Part shown: piece by piece, positions 18,791 to 32,609 of the stretch
Layout: each line of letters begins with the position of its first letter
Position numbering within the stretch: position 1 is the stretch's first letter
Origin: Enterococcus sp. HY326
GTDB lineage: Bacteria; Bacillota; Bacilli; Lactobacillales; Enterococcaceae
NCBI RefSeq assembly: GCF_026157065.1
Contig: NZ_JANLGQ010000001.1
Span: forward strand, 744,001-808,000
Direction: 5' to 3'
Length of the DNA: 64,000 nucleotides
Made by a program: the position numbers and the translations under genes
The notes under the pieces: model-generated
The model's input: the letters and a program-made list of their open reading frames with translations, nothing else
Told to the model about the DNA's origin: nothing
Databases searched by the model: none

Positions 18791-20545
18791 CTAGAGGTCG
18801 CTTAGCAATTCACTGATGGCGGAAAATTCCGGCAGTATCAAGGAATTTTTAACATAGGAAACATGGATAATCGTCTGAATCTTCCGCTGCTGATAGACGA
18901 TTGCCTCCTGCAGTTGGTATTGGCGAATCTGAGTCGTACCGCTATCTTTGATTTCACAGGCAAACAAGACTTTTGCCGTAATCGGCAGGGTGATTAAATC
19001 CTTTGTCGCCGGCACTAGCTGCTGTAAATCCGCGACTTTTTTCTTAACGACAATCTGGCTTTCCTGATTATAATATTTCGCTAAAAAATCCTGTTTAAAG
19101 GCTTCTTCTTTTTCATTTATTTGCTGATACAACTCATTGCTCAGCTCATTCAATTCATTTTCCGTCAGAACACTGGGAATAAAATTGAAGCCGGGATAAT
19201 TAAAGACAATTTCTTGTTCTGTGGTTAAGGCTAGACTAAATTGCTGTTGCTCTTTTAAGCGGGCTTCAAAGAGATATACTGGTTCAATCTGAACTTGGCG
19301 AACTTTCCGCTGCAAAGCGTCCTCTAAATTTCGTTTTAATGCATTTAAAATACTAAAGGATTGATTGCTAACTACCAGCAGCGTTTCCCCACTGCGATAG
19401 CTTTCTAAACTTTCTGCTAAATACAAAACTAAATAGGAAAGCTCAGCTAAATTAGGCCGCAAATCAAAATATATTGGGAAAAACCGCCGGATTAAATAGG
19501 CCTCTAGAGGATAATTCGCCAATGTCTTTTGGGCGAAATGATTTAAAACATTATGACCGGCTGTCATTCGTAATTCCATCTGCTGGATATGCATCACCAA
19601 AGCATCGCTACGGACAAATAATTTTTCCGTGGGCAGTGCTAAAAAATCAATGAGCGCTCCTTCAAACTTCGATAGTTTTTGGGCAATCACTAAATTTTCT
19701 TGATTATCTAAGAAAAGGTAATTGAGTTCCAATAGCCTGTTACCTAAAGCACGGTGTTCATCCGCAGTTACTTGATAGTTGCATTCAGTGGCTATCGCTG
19801 CCACGATTTTTTCGACAACCGGAACCAACAATGTATTGATGGGAAACACTTCTAAAGAATATTGGCGTCGGCCTCTGGCAATGGTCAGCGCAAGATAGCG
19901 GGCATACCGCAAAAAATCCTCGCCGGAAACTATGTAATTGGCTTCAATCAAAATTTCCTGCAAAAATTTTTGGATTGGAGGAATCAGCGCTAGCACTTCT
20001 TCAATAAAATCTGCGGGTAATCGGCTTTCCAATAACACCGATTGCGTTCCCACCATCGAAGCAAAAATTCGTCGCATATCTTCTGTGACATGAATCATCA
20101 AGCCTTTTTGGTTGGAGACTTCTAGCTCCAGATTAGGATTGCGGTTGACCCAGCGCTGAATCGTTTTGACTTCATTAGATACTGCCGTCTTAGAAAGAAA
20201 AAACGTATCTGCCAGCTGTTGCATACTGACATACTCCTCTTGAAAAATTAAATAAATAATCATCGTTGATGCTCGGAAATTCATGCTGGAGTACATCTTA
20301 TGTTTTTTGACTTCCATAACAATTTGCGTCTGCAATTCTGGCGCTAAATACACCAGATGATAGCCTTTGCGTTTATTACTTTCAATTTGAATATCTTCAG
20401 GATGGCTATCCAACATATCTTTAATCTCTGCCTGAACCGTTTTTTTAGTTGTGTGAATCTGTTCAGCTAGTTTTTCACTAGTCAGCCATAGATTGGTGTT
20501 AGCTAAATACACCAACAGCTCCAATTGGCGACGGGTTAAATTCAT
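18791..20545 (-). CDS. PRD-containing transcriptional regulator with degenerate phosphorylation sites
   Basis: The 584-residue protein has an N-terminal HTH (about 3-60, LTSEKLAEQIHTTKKTVQ) and a second HTH (about 85-145, QQLADTFFLSKTAVSNEVK). Two PRD-like domains, an EIIB-like segment (LLVVSNQSFSILNALK) and a C-terminal domain follow. In PRD2 one usual His survives (ALVMHIQQMELR), but the second is Tyr (LVLYLAESLE). PRD1 shows Tyr/Arg (LRYARYLALTIAR), and the EIIB Cys is missing. It lies between GH1 and PTS genes, so control of this island is inferred. GGAG eight bases before the ATG at 20545 fixes the start. Confidence 0.8.
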   Translation of the reverse strand: MNLTRRQLELLVYLANTNLWLTSEKLAEQIHTTKKTVQAEIKDMLDSHPEDIQIESNKRKGYHLVYLAPELQTQIVMEVKKHKMYSSMNFRASTMIIYLIFQEEYVSMQQLADTFFLSKTAVSNEVKTIQRWVNRNPNLELEVSNQKGLMIHVTEDMRRIFASMVGTQSVLLESRLPADFIEEVLALIPPIQKFLQEILIEANYIVSGEDFLRYARYLALTIARGRRQYSLEVFPINTLLVPVVEKIVAAIATECNYQVTADEHRALGNRLLELNYLFLDNQENLVIAQKLSKFEGALIDFLALPTEKLFVRSDALVMHIQQMELRMTAGHNVLNHFAQKTLANYPLEAYLIRRFFPIYFDLRPNLAELSYLVLYLAESLESYRSGETLLVVSNQSFSILNALKRNLEDALQRKVRQVQIEPVYLFEARLKEQQQFSLALTTEQEIVFNYPGFNFIPSVLTENELNELSNELYQQINEKEEAFKQDFLAKYYNQESQIVVKKKVADLQQLVPATKDLITLPITAKVLFACEIKDSGTTQIRQYQLQEAIVYQQRKIQTIIHVSYVKNSLILPEFSAISELLSDL

Positions 20546-20606
20546 CGAGACCACTCCTCTCGTTGTCATTTTAGTCAAATTCCGCTGGGAAATAAATAGG
20601 CTGCCG

Positions 20607-20705
20607 CAAAAAGACCTGAACTACCACAGAAAAATTTTCTTTATTGAGCTGATTGATATGAAGTAATCAGCTCCACAGTAGGAAAATTTAAGGATAGTTC
20701 AGGTC
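20607..20705 (-). terminator. Nested terminator after the second GH1 gene
   Basis: The outer arms GACCTGAACTA (20613-20623) and TAGTTCAGGTC (20695-20705) enclose GAGCTGATT (20646-20654) with AATCAGCTC (20665-20673). On the minus strand a U5 tract follows. It separates the GH1 gene from the regulator. Confidence 0.75.
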
Positions 20706-20731
20706 CTATATATCATCTTTTTGACAGTTCG

Positions 20732-22264
<1,533 letters not shown>

Positions 22265-22500
22265 TTATTAGGAAAATACCCTTCTTTCCATACTCTTTTT
22301 TTCTTTTGTATAAAAGAAATTTTGTGAACAAGTCACTGGCCTTACGAAAATAGGTGAATTTATAGACTTTTTATATGCTCAGTCAGTTATGACTAAGGCT
22401 TTTGCAAAATCTTTGCAGTTAATCAAAAAGCTCATGAATAATCAGACTTCACGAATACCACTGCCAAAAGGTTATCAGCTAAATAATTTCAGCAAAACTA

Positions 22501-22529
22501 TTGACATCGGTTTCAAAAGGGTTTATATT
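22501..22529 (+). promoter_or_regulatory. licT promoter with overlapping cre site
   Basis: TTGACA (22501-22506) and TATATT (22524-22529) are 17 bases apart. TGACATCGGTTTCA (22502-22515) matches the cre pattern with one mismatch and covers the -35 box, so CcpA binding should block initiation. Confidence 0.8.
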
Positions 22530-22555
22530 ATTTTTATTGTTTTAAAAATAATTCT

Positions 22556-22630
22556 GGATTGTTACTGATTCGATCAGGCATAACCTAAATGGACTATCAA
22601 AGCGCATAGTTTATTTAGGCATTTTTTTTG
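22556..22630 (+). promoter_or_regulatory. LicT antiterminator target (RAT) and terminator, first copy
   Basis: GGATTGTTACTG, a six-base loop, then CAGGCATAACC (22556-22585) is a textbook RAT hairpin for BglG/LicT proteins. It overlaps a terminator, CCTAAAT (22584-22590) with ATTTAGG (22613-22619) and eight T. Bound LicT would stabilise the RAT and open transcription of its own gene. Confidence 0.9.
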
Positions 22631-22641
22631 GGGAGAACTTT

Positions 22642-23487
22642 ATGAGATATCTAAAAAAGATCAATAATAATGTCGCCCTCGTGGAAGATGACAATCATAA
22701 AGAGTATATTATCCTAGGCAATGGCATCGGCTTTAATAAAAAAGCCGGCGATGCAGTGGATGAAAGTTTGATTGAGAAAAAATTTATCGCCGATCAAGAA
22801 CCTGGGGCTAGCTACACAGCAATCGCTCAGGCTGTAAACGAAATTGACCCTAAAATTTTAGCGGTTACGACTAAAATTACCGGTTTAACGGATCAGGAAA
22901 TGGGGACAACCTTCCCCACCACTAATTTTTTCGCTCTAGCAGACCATCTACAATACGCTATTGTTCGAGGGGCTACGGTGGCCGACGCTGAAGATTTCAC
23001 CAGAATTGAAATCAAGAAATTTTATCCTAAGGAATACCAGTTGGCCAAAGAAACGATTGCCTTAGTCAAGGCCGAGACCGACGTGCAATTACCGCCGGCC
23101 GAAGAAGTCTATCTGACATATCATTTTTTAAACGCCAGCAGCAACTTTGCCAAAGCCGATGAAGCCGCCAATATGACGGCGATTATTCAGCGGATTTTAG
23201 ATATTATCAGCTATCATTTGCATTTAGAATTGAAGGAAGATTCGTTGAGCTACTCCCGCTTTATCACCCACCTACGTTATTTCATTTTGCGAAAGATTAA
23301 TCATGAGGAAAATGATGTCCTGCAGGCCAGCGGAATTTTAGATGTGGTCAAGGAAAAATATAAAAAATCTTATCAAGCAGCCCTAAAGGTCAGCCGGTAT
23401 CTGGCGGCTGAAAAAAGCTGGCAGCTTTCTGAAGATGAGATGCTCTATTTGACTCTGCATATTCAAAGAGTCATTCAAGAAAACTAA
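22642..23487 (+). CDS. licT: BglG/LicT-family transcriptional antiterminator
   Basis: The 281-residue protein has an N-terminal RNA-binding CAT domain (about 1-57, KKINNNVALVEDDN and GNGIGFNKKAGD) and two PRDs (about 65-170 and 175-281). Candidate phospho-histidines are seen in LADHLQYAI and TYHFLNAS (PRD1) and in ITHLRYFILRK and LTLHIQR (PRD2). It binds RAT hairpins when substrate is present and HPr-P is available. RAT/terminator switches lie both before its own gene and before the PTS gene that follows, so it controls itself and that pair. Confidence 0.95.
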   Translation: MRYLKKINNNVALVEDDNHKEYIILGNGIGFNKKAGDAVDESLIEKKFIADQEPGASYTAIAQAVNEIDPKILAVTTKITGLTDQEMGTTFPTTNFFALADHLQYAIVRGATVADAEDFTRIEIKKFYPKEYQLAKETIALVKAETDVQLPPAEEVYLTYHFLNASSNFAKADEAANMTAIIQRILDIISYHLHLELKEDSLSYSRFITHLRYFILRKINHEENDVLQASGILDVVKEKYKKSYQAALKVSRYLAAEKSWQLSEDEMLYLTLHIQRVIQEN

Positions 23488-23506
23488 ATATTGCTTATTT
23501 TATTAA

Positions 23507-27021
<3,515 letters not shown>

Positions 27022-27032
27022 TCAAAAAAATT

Positions 27033-27074
27033 CCGCTAAGTCAGGTTTCTGAAACCCTACTTGGCGGTTTTTTT
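27033..27074 (+). terminator. Terminator of the licT-bglP-bglA unit
   Basis: CCGCTAAGT pairs with ACTTGGCGG around an inner GGTTTC/GAAACC hairpin, followed by seven T. Confidence 0.85.
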
Positions 27075-27159
27075 ATTTGTATTTTTAGAAAAAAAAGCTG
27101 CCTCAAAAAAATCTGCGGCAACTCCATTACACAAGTGAAAATACTTTAGCCTTTTTACA

Positions 27160-28482
27160 TCATGAGAACAATTGAATTAAAAAGCCAGATAAAATTAAGA
27201 CAAGCGCCCCACCGAGACGATTTCCCATTTGAGCAAAGGCGATTAATTCCATTCGATTTGAAGCAGACAAAACGGCGACATTTCCAGTGCCTCCCATTGA
27301 GTTGTTACACAAACCGGCGGTGATAGTGGATTCCACTGGATACAAACCAAACAACCGGCCGACAAAACCAGCCACAACTGAAATTGTTACCACACTGGTT
27401 ATGCATAGCACTACAAATTGCCATGTTAAGGCAGAAGCCAACACGTTTAAGTTTAATAGCGCAATCCCAATGCCAGCTAAAACCGCCGCTGTCAGGTTTT
27501 TAACGATTAAATTATTAAACATCACTGCACTGTCTTCATAATACTGCGGTAAAATATTGGTCACCTTACAAATCACTACAAAAATAATCATAAAAGCATA
27601 GGCGTGAATTTGCGGAAAGAAATAATTACCGACTTGTCCCAAAAGAAAGAACACCGCCGACACCATCAAGCCAACGCCTAATTGACTGATTTCCGGTTTG
27701 ACTGCTTTTGGTTTAGTATTATCAAGGTTCCCCTTTTCCATCAACTTACCGTGACCGTTCAATTTTGGTGCGGATTCACCGGCCCGGGCAATTAAAGCTG
27801 CCCCGATAATTGCCATCACATTGGTCATCGCTGTTGCCGGAATCAAACGGGAAATAATATCTGCTGAATCAACACCTAAAAAATTGGCATAAATAGTTGA
27901 TAATGGTACTGCTCCAGCACCCACGCCACCTGCCATCGCTGGCAGTGAAACATATAAAACAGAATCAGCAAAGCCGTTGCCGATTAACATTCCCACCAAA
28001 CCGACTGCAAAAAAAGCTACCACCATTGATATCAAAGCTACCGGAATAAATCGAATCGAAGCCTTGATGAGTAAATCACGGCTCATACCTAAAATCGAAC
28101 CGGTAATTAAAGCAGCGATATAAAAATCCAAAAAGCCCATATTATTGATGAAGCCTTCTGTTGCATCCACCACATAGCTTGGCAAAATTCCAAACGTTGC
28201 TAGCGCCGCCGAAGCAAAAATACAAAAGACCGAGCCACCACCTAAATAAGTTTTGACAATTGGCAGCTTGTTGCCGATAAAATGAAATAAATTTCCTAAC
28301 AATACTAAAACGGCAATCGGCCCCATCATTGTTGTTGGTAATTTTCCTAAGGCAATAGTTACAACTAAAATTGCCAGCATTACTAGATATAGCGGTAAAC
28401 TAACGCCGCTGATTTTAATTCCCCAGATGCCTGTTTCTTTACCAGTCGTCCCCATGACGCCTTTGGTTCCTTCTTGTAACAT
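27160..28482 (-). CDS. mleP: 2-hydroxycarboxylate transporter (malate permease)
   Basis: The 440-residue polytopic protein carries both signature loops of the 2HCT family: GGVGAGAVPLS in the first half and the GGxG-type CNNSMGGTGNVAVLS in the second. Family members exchange malate for lactate or take up malate/citrate. The malolactic enzyme gene directly upstream on the same strand points to malate/lactate exchange. GAGG nine bases upstream favours the ATG at 28482 over the TTG at 28488. Confidence 0.92.
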   Translation of the reverse strand: MLQEGTKGVMGTTGKETGIWGIKISGVSLPLYLVMLAILVVTIALGKLPTTMMGPIAVLVLLGNLFHFIGNKLPIVKTYLGGGSVFCIFASAALATFGILPSYVVDATEGFINNMGFLDFYIAALITGSILGMSRDLLIKASIRFIPVALISMVVAFFAVGLVGMLIGNGFADSVLYVSLPAMAGGVGAGAVPLSTIYANFLGVDSADIISRLIPATAMTNVMAIIGAALIARAGESAPKLNGHGKLMEKGNLDNTKPKAVKPEISQLGVGLMVSAVFFLLGQVGNYFFPQIHAYAFMIIFVVICKVTNILPQYYEDSAVMFNNLIVKNLTAAVLAGIGIALLNLNVLASALTWQFVVLCITSVVTISVVAGFVGRLFGLYPVESTITAGLCNNSMGGTGNVAVLSASNRMELIAFAQMGNRLGGALVLILSGFLIQLFS

Positions 28483-28723
28483 GAACAAAATCCTCTTTCC
28501 CTAAGCAAGTGATGTGCTGGCTGCGCTACAAGTAAAGACAAAATAAATTTGTTGAATATTTTACCCACTATTGTTAAGTAGCGATGAGAGCCTCCATTAA
28601 ATCTCAGGTACCCACATTCCCTCTGTCTCGTAAATTAGTTTGAATCACAAAGACAAATCCAAGCGAATTCCCTTCATCATTTTGTAAAATACTTGCGGCA
28701 CAGCCCAGATAACTTGTTGATTA

Positions 28724-30388
28724 TTATTTAATTAATTCAGCGACTTTTTCTTGGCTTAAGTCATCATATTCTGGCGCCCATTTGCTAGCTGTAACGGCTG
28801 CTTTAACGTCAGAAATTTCTTCTCGGTTCAAGCCCTGCGCTAAAACTGATTCCACGACAACTTCAGCAATAATTTGCGAAAAGTCAGTTATTTTGGAAAC
28901 TGGTGGTAAAACTGCAGCTCCTGGTTGGCTGACATCAACAATCCCGCCTAGTGCCCGGCTAGCTTTAGAAATAGTTTCCGCTGTAACCCGAGTCGCTGTG
29001 GAAGCAATTAAGCCCAAGCCTAAACCTGGATACATTAATGCATTATTAGCTTGACCAATTTGATAAGTCACGCCTTGATACTCCACATCTTTGGCTGGGA
29101 TTCCCGTGCCGACTAAGGCCTTGCCATCAGACCAAGCAATTAAATCCACCGCTTTGGCTTCAGCTAATTTTGTCGGATTTGATAAAGGCATAATAATTGG
29201 CCGAGGTGTATTAGCGGCCATTTCCTTAACAATTGCTTCAGTAAATGTTCCTGGTTGTGTTGACGTTCCAATCATAATCGTTGGCTGAATTGTTTTAACA
29301 ACAGCTTCCAAATTAGTTAATTCAGCAGCGTTAGCAAATTCGCTGCGTTTTCTAGCAAAAGGAATTTGGCCAGGTGTTAAGCCAGCAGTGTCCGAAAATA
29401 ATAACCCTTGCTTGTCGACTTGATAAAAATGTTTGCGGGCCTCGTCTTCAGGCACGCCTTGACGCACCATTTCATCTAATAAGATATTAGCAATCCCAAC
29501 GCCAGCTGTACCGGCGCCAAAAGTTAAAATTATTTGGTCTGCTAGGGCTTCACCTGAAATATTTAAACCACCAAGAACACCCGCTAACACGACAATTCCT
29601 GTTCCTTGGATGTCATCGTTGAAGGTCGTAATTTTATCTTGGTATTTTTCTAAAATAGTCGCTGCATTGCCCCGACCAAAATCTTCCCAATGCAAAAGCA
29701 GTTCTGGAAATAAATCTGTCGCTGCTGTCACAAATTGATCAATAAAATCATAGTATTCTGTCCCTTCAATGCGGGCATGGCTATTGCCTAAATACAAAGG
29801 GTTGTCCAGCAATTCTTGGTTGTTGGTCCCAGCATCAATAGAAACAGGCAGAACTTGCGCCGGATTAATACCGGCTGCGGCTGTATAAACCATCAATTTA
29901 CCAATGGCGATATCCACACCATTGACACCCCAGTCTCCCATTCCTAAAATGCCTTCTGCATCCGTGACTACGATTAAACGAATATCCCGACCATCAGCAG
30001 CATTAGCAAGGCCCGCTTTAATATCCTCCGGTGAATCAACTGAAAGAAACGCAGCATCTTGTGGCTTCAAGAAAATTTCATTGTATTGTTCAATGGAATC
30101 GGCCACAACTGGATCATAGACAACTGGCATAAATTCCACCAAATGTTGTCCCATTAATTTATAAAATAATGTGCGATTGGTGTTGAAGAGATTCATCAAA
30201 AAAATTCTTTTTTCTAAGTCAGATGGTTTGCTTAAATATTGTCCGTAAGCTTGAACAGCTTGCTGTTCCAAGGTTTGTACTTGACTTGGCAGCATGCCGG
30301 TAATTCCGTATTCTTTTCTTTCTGCCACTGTAAAGGCTGTGCCCTTATTTAAAAAGGGATTGTTTAATAAATTTAATCCAGTTAACAT
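28724..30388 (-). CDS. mleS: Malolactic enzyme
   Basis: The 554-residue protein follows the Lactococcus malolactic enzyme through [57 protein letters not shown] and [15 protein letters not shown], with an NAD-binding [11 protein letters not shown]. It converts L-malate directly to L-lactate and CO2 with NAD and Mn. The length fits malolactic enzymes (about 540) rather than the shorter NAD malic enzymes. With mleP it forms a proton-motive-force-generating pathway. The 241 bases to mleP hold no terminator that I can see. Confidence 0.95.
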   Translation of the reverse strand: MLTGLNLLNNPFLNKGTAFTVAERKEYGITGMLPSQVQTLEQQAVQAYGQYLSKPSDLEKRIFLMNLFNTNRTLFYKLMGQHLVEFMPVVYDPVVADSIEQYNEIFLKPQDAAFLSVDSPEDIKAGLANAADGRDIRLIVVTDAEGILGMGDWGVNGVDIAIGKLMVYTAAAGINPAQVLPVSIDAGTNNQELLDNPLYLGNSHARIEGTEYYDFIDQFVTAATDLFPELLLHWEDFGRGNAATILEKYQDKITTFNDDIQGTGIVVLAGVLGGLNISGEALADQIILTFGAGTAGVGIANILLDEMVRQGVPEDEARKHFYQVDKQGLLFSDTAGLTPGQIPFARKRSEFANAAELTNLEAVVKTIQPTIMIGTSTQPGTFTEAIVKEMAANTPRPIIMPLSNPTKLAEAKAVDLIAWSDGKALVGTGIPAKDVEYQGVTYQIGQANNALMYPGLGLGLIASTATRVTAETISKASRALGGIVDVSQPGAAVLPPVSKITDFSQIIAEVVVESVLAQGLNREEISDVKAAVTASKWAPEYDDLSQEKVAELIK

Positions 30389-30549
30389 TGCTGGTTCCTC
30401 CTAAATAATTTCCGGTTTTTATTGTGCTTGAAAATATTTTTGAAAATTTTCATCTTCTCGATTACATAAATGAGTATAAAAAAAAGAATTTGTTATAGTC
30501 AAAAAAGGGCGTTATAATAAATTAATTTTATATGAGGAGCTGGCACATT

Positions 30550-31431
30550 ATGCATTTACGGGATCTGGAATATTTCCATCAATTGGTGATTCAAAAAAAT
30601 TTCACCAAGGTAGCTACTTATTTTCAGGTGAGTCAGCCCACCGTAACCTATGCAGTAAAAAGATTAGAGGAGAAATACGCAACGCAATTAATCTTTCGTG
30701 ACCAAGCTCATCATGCCATTCAAATTACAACTGCTGGAAAAATTTTGGACGGTCACATTCGTACTATTTTAGAGCAGCTGACTTTAGCAGAACTCGACAT
30801 CAACCGCTTGAAAAAAGAAAAATTTGAAATCGGTCTGCCGAATATCATCGGCAACTACTACTTTCCTAAGATTTCAGTGGAGCTTTTTTCGCAAAATTTG
30901 ATGGAAGCAATCAATCTAAATAATGGCGGGTCTCAAGATATGTACCGCCTGTTGAAAAGTGGCAAGCTAGATGCGGCCTTGATTGGTTCCACCCAATCAA
31001 TTTTAGACGAACAGCTGGATATTGAATTATTAGCTGAAAAACGCTTTATGATTGTTGTCAGTAAAAATCATCCGCTAGCCAAACAAACTAGCGTCTCCTT
31101 TAGTGCCTTAAAAGATGAGAAATTCATCATGTTCAACGAGCATTTTGTTCATCTAACTGGTTTTAAAAAATTAACCAAGCAGGCAGGCTTCACTCCGGAT
31201 ATTGTGTATCAAACCAGTGATTTGAATATTATTAAAGGGATGCTGAAGGAGCAAGTCGGCATCAGTTTCTTAACGGAAATTGCCATTCAAGACACCGATG
31301 AACTGGTTACTTTAGCAATTGACGACTATCCGCAGCCCACTTTTATGATCTCTCTGGTACTACCACATAATCCCGTCCACTCTCCAGAACTAGTTAAAAT
31401 TTTAAAACTCATTCGCAACTATCCCTATTAA
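30550..31431 (+). CDS. mleR: LysR-family regulator of malolactic genes
   Basis: The 293-residue protein has an N-terminal winged HTH (MHLRDLEYFHQLVI, KNFTKVATYFQVSQPTVTYAV) and a periplasmic-binding-like effector domain (about 90-290). It is divergent from mleS, as MleR is in lactic acid bacteria, where it activates the malolactic genes with malate as likely effector. The ATG at 30550 has GAGGAG ten bases upstream; the in-frame ATG at 30532 overlaps that site. The 161-base divergent gap should hold both promoters and the MleR box. Confidence 0.88.
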   Translation: MHLRDLEYFHQLVIQKNFTKVATYFQVSQPTVTYAVKRLEEKYATQLIFRDQAHHAIQITTAGKILDGHIRTILEQLTLAELDINRLKKEKFEIGLPNIIGNYYFPKISVELFSQNLMEAINLNNGGSQDMYRLLKSGKLDAALIGSTQSILDEQLDIELLAEKRFMIVVSKNHPLAKQTSVSFSALKDEKFIMFNEHFVHLTGFKKLTKQAGFTPDIVYQTSDLNIIKGMLKEQVGISFLTEIAIQDTDELVTLAIDDYPQPTFMISLVLPHNPVHSPELVKILKLIRNYPY

Positions 31432-31433
31432 AT

Positions 31434-31460
31434 AAGCTGCCACTTTTGGCGGCTTTTTTT
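31434..31460 (+). terminator. Terminator of mleR
   Basis: AAGCTGCCA pairs with TGGCGGCTT (one G-U) and is followed by a T-run. Confidence 0.85.
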
Positions 31461-31540
31461 ACGGGATGCTACGGGACTAAATTTGTCACAGACTGTCATT
31501 TTTAACAGTGACTTTCAAGAAAAATAATTATTTTGCCAGC

Positions 31541-31653
31541 AAAAAAGAGTAGTGAGCCAAATTCACTAAGCTGCTACTCCTTTAAAAAAATGTTGCTATT
31601 TACAAAAAAAGTGTTGCTAGAAGTCTCTTTTAAAGAGCTTTCCGCAACACTTA
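31541..31653 (-). terminator. Two tandem terminators after the 119-residue unknown gene
   Basis: On the minus strand the first hairpin pairs GTGTTGC arms (31611-31617 and 31644-31650) around an inner CTCTTTTAAAGAG and ends in a seven-U run. About 30 bases on, a second hairpin, GAGTAG (31547-31552) with CTACTC (31574-31579), also ends in U6. The rest of the gap 31461-31678 holds no gene. Confidence 0.7.
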
Positions 31654-31678
31654 TCGTTTTAAACTAATTTAATCAATT

Positions 31679-32038
31679 TCATTTTGACGCTTTATGCCGC
31701 TCACCATTTGGGGAGAGCATGCTGATTTTTTTGATATGAGGAATCGGAATCATCCGAATCTGCTGTTGATCACCAGCAACTTTTAACATCACATGTTCTT
31801 TTCCGACAGTTTTGCTGGCCACCCACCCAGAGACCGTTTCAAAAATGTCAGAGTTATCCTCCTGCAAGCGCAGCACCACGGTACTTTTTTGTGAGGCCGC
31901 CAATTGTAATTGGCGCACAATGTTTTCCTGGGCTACTTCTTGTTCAGCTTGACTGACTGACTCATCTAAAAAAGCGCTCAGCTTACTTTTAGACAAGAGC
32001 ATGGCTAATTTTCTTTTTGGGTTTTCTTTATTGGCCAT
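31679..32038 (-). CDS. Uncharacterised small protein
   Basis: The 119-residue product is polar. It has a Lys-rich N-terminus (MANKENPKRKLAMLLSKSK), a helical middle (SVSQAEQEVAQENIVRQLQL) and a beta-rich C-terminus (VVLRLQEDNSDIFETVSGWV, IRMIPIPHIKKISML). The C-terminal half recalls the beta-sheet core of YolD-like proteins, but I would not assign it. The ATG at 32038 has AAGGAGG eight bases upstream; the longer start at 32068 lacks a site. It is followed by two terminators. Confidence 0.7.
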   Translation of the reverse strand: MANKENPKRKLAMLLSKSKLSAFLDESVSQAEQEVAQENIVRQLQLAASQKSTVVLRLQEDNSDIFETVSGWVASKTVGKEHVMLKVAGDQQQIRMIPIPHIKKISMLSPNGERHKASK

Positions 32039-32147
32039 CAAAACAACCTCCTTAAACAAAGGCAACACTCTTATATTTTACCAAAAAAAATGCATATTTT
32101 CAATATTCACTATTTATTTTGGGGTTAAAGCCCCATTAAAACGCTTT

Positions 32148-32609
32148 TTATAATTGTTTTTGGATTTTTTCCAACCACTTTTCACTAGCTTCTTCAATTA
32201 ATTGGTAAGTAAGCTGGAAATTTCCAGTATAATAAGGATCTTCAATCGCTTGTTCTTCCTTTCCGGGAACAACACTCAACATCATAAAGAATTTATCTTG
32301 AAACTCCGGCTGACTCAACTCAGCCAAATCCGCCAAATTCATGTCATCCATGCCGATGATAAAATCGGCCTCAGCAAAGTCAGCGGCTGTGATTTTACGA
32401 GAGACAATCCCTGAATAATCAATCCCGTGTTTTTGCAATTCCTTTTGTGTGCCAGAATGCGGCCTGTTACCGGCCTCCCAGCTGCTAGTAGCTGCTGAAT
32501 CAATTTCAATAACATCCTCTAAGCCTACTTCTGTCACCTTCTGGCGAAAGACAGCCTCGGCCATCGGTGAACGGCAAATATTGCCAAGACAGACAAAAAT
32601 TACTTTCAT
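32148..32609 (-). CDS. Low-molecular-weight protein tyrosine phosphatase
   Basis: The 153-residue protein starts MKVIFVCLGNICRSP and holds the CX5RS phosphate loop (Cys7 to Arg13). The general-acid Asp lies in AIEDPYYTG near residue 126. The family dephosphorylates protein tyrosines and some small phosphates. Its ATG overlaps the stop of the TetR-type gene (ATGA), so the two are translationally coupled. The upstream in-frame GTG at 32621 is not needed. Confidence 0.93.
   Translation of the reverse strand: MKVIFVCLGNICRSPMAEAVFRQKVTEVGLEDVIEIDSAATSSWEAGNRPHSGTQKELQKHGIDYSGIVSRKITAADFAEADFIIGMDDMNLADLAELSQPEFQDKFFMMLSVVPGKEEQAIEDPYYTGNFQLTYQLIEEASEKWLEKIQKQL

Noticed and set aside
28383-28568. 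A 61-codon frame over the mleP start region
   Set aside because: It overlaps mleP in another frame, lacks a ribosome binding site and has no recognisable composition.
28560-28640. T-box-like sequence (GGGTACC) in the mleS-mleP gap
   Set aside because: It does not match the AGGGTGGNACCGCG T-box core and has no specifier stem or terminator.
31480-31530. A third, partial copy of the miniature element (TGTCACAG and TTTTTAACAG both occur)
   Set aside because: The matches are under ten bases, in the wrong order, and are better explained as a local GTCAC/GTGAC hairpin.
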